Source of the DNA: Halobacillus sp. Marseille-P3879
GTDB lineage: Bacteria; Bacillota; Bacilli; Bacillales; Halobacillaceae
DNA length: 64,000 nucleotides
Assembly (NCBI RefSeq): GCF_900240285.1
Contig: NZ_OESS01000002.1
Span: 620,001 to 684,000, forward strand
Reading direction: 5' to 3'
In this document: positions 59,386 through 64,000 of the stretch, piece after piece
Position numbering within the stretch: the stretch's first letter is position 1
Layout of the letters: every line of letters starts with the position of its first letter
Position numbers and translations under genes: made by a program
The notes under the pieces: generated by a model
Database searches by the model: none
What the model was told of the DNA's origin: nothing
Seen by the model: only the letters and a program-made list of their open reading frames with translations

Positions 59386-60321
59386 GTGAAACCGCACGTG
59401 GTTAGCATTGTTGGTCCTACTGCAGTTGGAAAAACAGAGTTAGCTGTGAAATTAGCTCAGCAATTTAACGGTGAAGTGATCAGCGGAGATTCCATGCAAG
59501 TCTATAAGTCGATGGATATCGGTACAGCTAAAGTTACAAGTGCAGAGATGGAAGGTATCCCTCACCACATGATTGATATTAAGCAACCAGACGAAACTTT
59601 TTCAGTTGCTGAGTTTCAAGAAAGAACAGCTTCTTTAATCGATGAAATAACAAAGCGCAATCGACTTCCTGTAATTGCGGGTGGTACGGGATTATATATA
59701 CAAGCCGCGCTGTTTGATTTCAATTTTTCAAATGAAAAAAGGGACCCTGAAGTCATTGAAAAGCTGGAGAAAGAGTGTGAAGATCAAGGAATAGAGGAAT
59801 TACATACAAGGCTGAAAGCAATTGATCCGGTTCAAGCTGGTAAAATTCACCCCAATAATGTCAGAAGGGTGATCAGGGCTCTTGAGGTTTACGAAACAAC
59901 CGGACGGACTTTAAGCGAGAACCATGAGGCACAAACGCAGGAGGCACCTTATCATCCCCACATTATTGGTTTAGAAATGGAACGCGGCGTTTTATATGAA
60001 AGAATTAATAAACGTGTCGAGCTTATGGTTAAAGCCGGATTGGAAGAAGAGGTTCGGCTTTTATACGAAAAAGGGTATGAAGATTGCCAATCGATGAAAG
60101 CGATAGGCTATAAAGAGTTTATCCCCTATTTTAAAGGGGAACAAAGTTTTGATCGCACAGTTGAACTTTTAAAAAGAAACTCCAGGCGCTATGCGAAGCG
60201 GCAGCTTACTTATTTCAAAAATAAGCTGGATGTTCAATGGTACAATGTAGGTTCTTCGAAAAAACAAGATACTATTGAAAAAATTTTGCGGGATTTAGCA
60301 GGAATGCTCGAAGAAACCTAG
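59386..60321 (+). CDS. miaA: tRNA dimethylallyltransferase
   Basis: Adds a dimethylallyl group to A37 of tRNAs reading codons that begin with U, making the substrate for MiaB. P-loop GPTAVGKTE is at residues 10-18, with SGDSMQVYKSMDIGTAK following. Length is 311 aa. The start is GTG behind AAAGGAGTG. hfq follows by 38 bases, the common miaA-hfq arrangement. Confidence 0.96.
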   Translation: MKPHVVSIVGPTAVGKTELAVKLAQQFNGEVISGDSMQVYKSMDIGTAKVTSAEMEGIPHHMIDIKQPDETFSVAEFQERTASLIDEITKRNRLPVIAGGTGLYIQAALFDFNFSNEKRDPEVIEKLEKECEDQGIEELHTRLKAIDPVQAGKIHPNNVRRVIRALEVYETTGRTLSENHEAQTQEAPYHPHIIGLEMERGVLYERINKRVELMVKAGLEEEVRLLYEKGYEDCQSMKAIGYKEFIPYFKGEQSFDRTVELLKRNSRRYAKRQLTYFKNKLDVQWYNVGSSKKQDTIEKILRDLAGMLEET

Positions 60322-60359
60322 AATGGTAATAATATAGATAGAAAAGAGGAGGAAGATGT

Positions 60360-60587
60360 ATGGCACAATCAGTAAATATTCAGGATAATTATCTAAATCA
60401 ATTAAGGAAAGACCGCGTTCAGGTGACGGTATTTTTACTTAATGGGTTTCAACTGAGAGGGAATGTTAAGGCGTTTGATAATTTTACAGTCCTTCTTGAA
60501 ACCGATGGAAAACAGCAGTTAATCTTTAAACATGCAATTTCTACATTTGCTCCTGTTAAGAATATTGCCCTTGATAAAGAGCAATAA
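60360..60587 (+). CDS. hfq: RNA chaperone Hfq
   Basis: 75-aa Sm-like protein that forms a hexamer and binds AU-rich and small RNAs. [21 protein letters not shown] is the Sm1 region and [14 protein letters not shown] contains the Sm2 KHA-type motif. The short C-terminal tail is typical for Firmicutes. The ribosome site is AAGAGGAGGA. A terminator follows. Confidence 0.97.
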   Translation: MAQSVNIQDNYLNQLRKDRVQVTVFLLNGFQLRGNVKAFDNFTVLLETDGKQQLIFKHAISTFAPVKNIALDKEQ

Positions 60588-60626
60588 TAATGACGTGAAA
60601 AGGTTCTACTGAATATACTTAAGAAG

Positions 60627-60652
60627 CGAGCGCAGTTACGCGCTCGTTTTTC
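60627..60652 (+). terminator. Terminator after hfq
   Basis: CGAGCGC pairs perfectly with GCGCTCG around AGTTAC, followed by five T and a C. Confidence 0.93.
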
Positions 60653-60720
60653 TATGGCTGGGCGTTTGTCACGAATCCTCATTTGCAGCGTATGATACAT
60701 GGAAGCTAGGAGGGATCGGT

Positions 60721-61650
60721 ATGAATCAGCAAGCCAGAGTTAAAAGCCAGAGTAAGATTAACATTGTACTGAAAAAAGATTACACGGAACATGAAGATAC
60801 TGCTTCTCAATCTAACCCTAAGGTTCATGCACCTTATTTTCGTTTTATTGACCAATATTTTTCGTCTATCGTGGGATTAGACGGTTTAAAACATCAAATA
60901 AAAGAAATCTATGCTCAAGTATTAATTGAACAAAAAAGGAAAGAAATGGGTTTAAAAACGAATCATCAGGTCCGTCACATGATTTTTAAAGGCAACCCAG
61001 GGACCGGAAAAACCACAGTAGCCAGACTGGTAGCTCAATTGTTTCAAGAAATGAAAGTATTGGAAAGCGGTCACCTTATTGAAGCGGACCGAGGGGAACT
61101 GGTGGGAGAATACATCGGTCATACTGCACAAAAAACAAAAGATTTGATAACGAAGGCTCTCGGGGGAATATTATTTATAGATGAAGCCTATTCATTAGCG
61201 CGTGGTGGGGAGAAAGATTTTGGGAAAGAAGCTATAGACACTCTCGTTAAGTGCATGGAAGACTATCATGAACAGCTTATTATTATATTGGCAGGCTATC
61301 CTGTAGAAATGGAAGAGTTTTTAAGTATGAACCCCGGGCTCGCTTCTCGTTTCCCTTTACAGCTTAATTTTAATAATTACAAAGCTGAGGAGCTTTCGGC
61401 TATAGCCCGGGTTATGCTTAAAGAAAAAGATTACACTCTTACCCCTCAGGCTGAAAGGAAGCTTTATGAACATTTAGCGGAAGCCAGCTATTATCCTCCT
61501 CGAAATTTTGCTAATGCCAGGTATGTTCGAAACTTGATTGAAGATGCCGTTCGAAAACATGCTTATCGTTTAGCTAATCGGGAAAACTGGAACAAAAAGG
61601 ACTTAATGACGTTAGAACCATCTGACTTTCACTTTAATTCAATCACATAG
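60721..61650 (+). CDS. spoVK: Stage V sporulation protein K, AAA+ ATPase
   Basis: 309-aa AAA+ ATPase of the CbbX/SpoVK family, needed for late spore maturation. Walker A GNPGTGKTT is at residues 91-99, Walker B ILFIDEAYSLA includes D154, and PGLASRFPLQLNF holds the arginine finger region. Its partner or substrate is not known. A weak sigma-E-like pair (GAATCCT at 60673, GATACATG at 60694) lies upstream. Order spoVK-hflX-ynbB matches B. subtilis. Confidence 0.95.
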   Translation: MNQQARVKSQSKINIVLKKDYTEHEDTASQSNPKVHAPYFRFIDQYFSSIVGLDGLKHQIKEIYAQVLIEQKRKEMGLKTNHQVRHMIFKGNPGTGKTTVARLVAQLFQEMKVLESGHLIEADRGELVGEYIGHTAQKTKDLITKALGGILFIDEAYSLARGGEKDFGKEAIDTLVKCMEDYHEQLIIILAGYPVEMEEFLSMNPGLASRFPLQLNFNNYKAEELSAIARVMLKEKDYTLTPQAERKLYEHLAEASYYPPRNFANARYVRNLIEDAVRKHAYRLANRENWNKKDLMTLEPSDFHFNSIT

Positions 61651-61689
61651 CTGATACAGATATTTTCACAGGTAAAGGTGGTAAAAAAT

Positions 61690-62925
61690 TTGGAGAAAGA
61701 AAAAGTAATCTTAGTAGCAAGAAAAGATCCAGGGCAGGAGCAGGAAAGGTTTAACTCTTCTTTGGAAGAATTACAGTCTTTAACAATTACTGCCGGCGGA
61801 GAAGTGGCGGAAGTAGTTATACAAAACCGGGAGCACATCCATCCGGCTACTTATTTAGGTCGAGGCAAGCTCGATGAAATAAAATTAACTGCAGAGGAAT
61901 GGGAAGCCTCCCTCGTAATCTTTAATGACGAGCTTTCTCCAGGTCAGTTGAAAAATATTAGTGATAAGCTGGAGCGGAGAGTTATTGATCGAAGTCAGCT
62001 TATTTTGGATATATTCGCCAACAGAGCCAGAACAAAAGAAGGAAAACTGCAAGTAGAATTGGCCCAACTTCAATACTTGCTTCCGCGCTTAGCCGGCCAG
62101 GGTACCGAGCTTTCGAGATTAGGAGGCGGGATTGGCACGCGGGGTCCCGGAGAAACAAAGCTTGAAACGGACCGACGTCACATCCAGCGTCGTATAGATG
62201 ATATAAAACGAAGGCTCAAAACGGTAGTAAAGCAGAGGGATCAGTATCGTAAGCGGAGGGATGAGAACTATGCCTTCCAAATTGCTATTGTTGGATACAC
62301 TAACGCAGGAAAGTCCACCTTATTTAACCGATTAACTTCGAGTGATTCTTTTGAAGAAGATTTACTGTTCGCTACTTTAGACCCTTTGACACGGCAGATA
62401 AGTCTCCCTTCTGGCTTTCAAGCCTTGCTTTCGGACACCGTAGGGTTTATTCAAGATCTGCCAACTACTCTTATAGCTGCATTCCGCTCGACGCTCGAAG
62501 AAGTAACGGAAGCTGACTTTATTCTGCACTTAGTCGATGCCTCTCATCCGGATCACATGGAACAGGAAAGAACGGTTAATAAACTGCTTGAAGACTTAGA
62601 GGCCTCTCACTTACCTTCACTTACGGTTTACAATAAAATGGATTTATTAAATGAGGTATTTATTCCTCATGCTCATCCGTCAATCACTGCGAGTGTAAGA
62701 GATCCGATTGACATTAAACGTATTACAGCTAAAATTGAAACCGTACTTAAAGAGGAATGGGAGTATTATCATGTGTTTATAGCTGCCTCCTCAGGCAAGC
62801 AGCTGCAACAAATAAAAACTCAATCTATCGTCACCTCCTACCGTTTTTTAGAAGATAATGAGGGGTACGAGGTTGAAGGTTATATTCAGCCGAATCATCC
62901 TCTAAAGGTAAGTTTACTAAGATAG
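61690..62925 (+). CDS. hflX: Ribosome-associated GTPase HflX
   Basis: GTPase that splits stalled or heat-damaged ribosomes (411 aa). The N-terminal HflX domain has ATYLGRGKLDEIK and a coiled linker. RLGGGIGTRGPGETKLETDRR precedes the G domain, whose G1 motif GYTNAGKST starts at G202; DTVGFI and NKMD follow. I chose TTG 61690, seven to eight bases after AAAGGTGG; GTG 61678 overlaps that site. Confidence 0.95.
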   Translation: MEKEKVILVARKDPGQEQERFNSSLEELQSLTITAGGEVAEVVIQNREHIHPATYLGRGKLDEIKLTAEEWEASLVIFNDELSPGQLKNISDKLERRVIDRSQLILDIFANRARTKEGKLQVELAQLQYLLPRLAGQGTELSRLGGGIGTRGPGETKLETDRRHIQRRIDDIKRRLKTVVKQRDQYRKRRDENYAFQIAIVGYTNAGKSTLFNRLTSSDSFEEDLLFATLDPLTRQISLPSGFQALLSDTVGFIQDLPTTLIAAFRSTLEEVTEADFILHLVDASHPDHMEQERTVNKLLEDLEASHLPSLTVYNKMDLLNEVFIPHAHPSITASVRDPIDIKRITAKIETVLKEEWEYYHVFIAASSGKQLQQIKTQSIVTSYRFLEDNEGYEVEGYIQPNHPLKVSLLR

Positions 62926-62936
62926 GAAGATTAATA

Positions 62937-64000
62937 ATGAAAGAACTTGTAAAACAGGTGGAGGATATTATCCAGCCACAGCATAAATATATTCAAACTA
63001 TTGTGGATGCCAATCAGGAAAAAGTGCTGGACTCTTTTCAGAAATTAAAAGTTTCTGATGCCCATTTCAATCCTACAACAGGATATGGATACGATGACTT
63101 TGGTCGAGACAAGCTTGAAGCATTATATGCAGAAGTCTTCAAGGCTGAGGATGCGATCGTACGCCCACAATTAATTTCGGGCACCCACGCCATTACCACC
63201 GCCCTCTTTGGAGTTCTCAGACCGGGAGATGAATTATTGTATATAACTGGAGATCCTTACGATACTCTGGAGGAAGTTATAGGTCGCTCTCCAAAACAGG
63301 ACAAAGGAGCTTTAAGTGATTTTGATATTACATATCAATCGGTCCCGCTTAAAAGTAATGGTGAATTTAATAAGGAGCAAACTCGAAAAGCAATTAATAA
63401 GAGAACAAAAGTTGTCGCTATTCAACGTTCCAAAGGATATGCAGACCGGCCCTCTTTTTCTATAACCCATATAAAAGAGATGGTTAAAGAGGTGCGGAAA
63501 GTAAGAAAAGATATTATCGTCTTTGTAGATAATTGTTATGGAGAGTTCGTCGAAACCGAAGAACCTATTGAAGCGGGTGCTGATTTGATCGCAGGTTCGC
63601 TAATTAAAAATCCCGGTGGAGGAATTGCGCGAGTCGGGGGGTATATTGCTGGACGAGCTGATTTAATCGAGTTATGCAGCTATCGGTTGACAGCGCCCGG
63701 TCTTGGAAAGGAGACTGGTCCCAGTTTAAATATGCTGCAGGAAATGTATCAAGGTATCTTCCTGGCTCCGCATGTGGTGGGAGAAGCATTAAAAGGTGCT
63801 GTGTTTACAGCGAAGCTTCTTCAGTCAAAAGGCTTTACTACTTCTCCTGCCTTTGATGAGCACCGGACAGATTTAATACAATCGGTTAATTTTGATTCAG
63901 CAGAACAAATGACTGCGTTCTGTCAAGCTGTTCAAGCAGCTTCTCCAATTAATTCACATGTGACCCCTCACCCCAGCCCGATGCCCGGGTATGAGAACGA
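62937..64000 (+). CDS. ynbB: YnbB, methionine gamma-lyase-like PLP protein (3' end cut off)
   Basis: 354 codons are open to the window edge without a stop; homologues are a little over 400 aa. It belongs to the aluminium-resistance/methionine gamma-lyase-like family of fold-type I PLP enzymes. The expected Schiff-base lysine is K224 in GSLIKNPGGG, and VFVDNCYGEF carries the cofactor aspartate. ATG 62937 follows AGGAAGA 11 bases after hflX. Substrate is unproven. In B. subtilis glnR-glnA come next. Confidence 0.9.
   Translation, partial: MKELVKQVEDIIQPQHKYIQTIVDANQEKVLDSFQKLKVSDAHFNPTTGYGYDDFGRDKLEALYAEVFKAEDAIVRPQLISGTHAITTALFGVLRPGDELLYITGDPYDTLEEVIGRSPKQDKGALSDFDITYQSVPLKSNGEFNKEQTRKAINKRTKVVAIQRSKGYADRPSFSITHIKEMVKEVRKVRKDIIVFVDNCYGEFVETEEPIEAGADLIAGSLIKNPGGGIARVGGYIAGRADLIELCSYRLTAPGLGKETGPSLNMLQEMYQGIFLAPHVVGEALKGAVFTAKLLQSKGFTTSPAFDEHRTDLIQSVNFDSAEQMTAFCQAVQAASPINSHVTPHPSPMPGYEN

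Noticed and set aside
1-64000. CRISPR array, transposon or prophage
   Set aside because: No regularly spaced direct repeats of CRISPR type, no transposase, integrase or phage genes; synteny with Bacillus is nearly unbroken.

Overview
The window is a 64 kb piece of chromosome from an endospore-forming member of the Bacillaceae. Low-GC codon usage, strong AAGGAGG-type ribosome sites, frequent TTG and GTG starts and many sporulation genes (spoIIIE, spoVS, spoVK, dpaA/dpaB, cotE, ymxH) support this. Gene order follows, almost gene for gene, the Bacillus subtilis segment from pyrH to ynbB. Acidic extracytoplasmic regions (RodZ linker, BMP lipoprotein N-terminus) hint at a salt-adapted relative such as Halobacillus, but that is inference. 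No rRNA, tRNA, transposon, phage or CRISPR array was seen.

Region by region. (1) 1-7.3 kb: pyrH (5' end cut off), frr, uppS, cdsA, dxr, rasP, proS: pyrimidine nucleotides, ribosome recycling, undecaprenyl and phospholipid precursors, isoprenoids, site-2 protease, prolyl-tRNA synthetase. (2) 7.4-21.6 kb: polC, then rimP-nusA-rnpM-ylxQ-infB-ylxP-rbfA, truB-ribF, rpsO and pnp: replication, transcription elongation, ribosome maturation and RNA decay. (3) 21.6-28.8 kb: ylxY, ymxH, dipicolinate synthase dpaAB, the aspartate-pathway genes asd-dapG-dapA that feed it, then the ClpP-like tepA and ylzJ. (4) 28.8-37 kb: spoIIIE, a GntR regulator, and a BMP-family nucleoside ABC transporter (lipoprotein, ATPase, two permeases). 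(5) 37-45.7 kb: the M16 pair ymfF/ymfH, ymfI, ymfJ, ymfK, rodZ, pgsA, cinA and recA. (6) 46-54.2 kb: rny, ymdB, spoVS, tdh-kbl, miaB-ricA and cotE. (7) 54.3-64 kb: mutS-mutL, a convergent XRE-family regulator with a phased operator array, miaA-hfq, spoVK, hflX and the 5' part of ynbB.

Most genes are ordinary core genes. The interest lies between them. A four-unit, 22-bp-phased operator array sits between the XRE regulator and miaA. Motif matches suggest sporulation promoters: sigma-G-like before tepA and ymfJ, sigma-K-like before dpaA, sigma-H-like before spoVS. Other sites are an SOS-like box before recA, an 11-bp inverted repeat around the miaB promoter, two strong hairpins before rimP-nusA, and a stem-forming rny leader. 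Compared with B. subtilis as I remember it, mlpA, rnjB and pbpX are missing from their usual places. No clear candidate for a wholly new multi-gene system was found; the XRE/operator unit and the ACT plus P-loop protein YmfK are the best leads.
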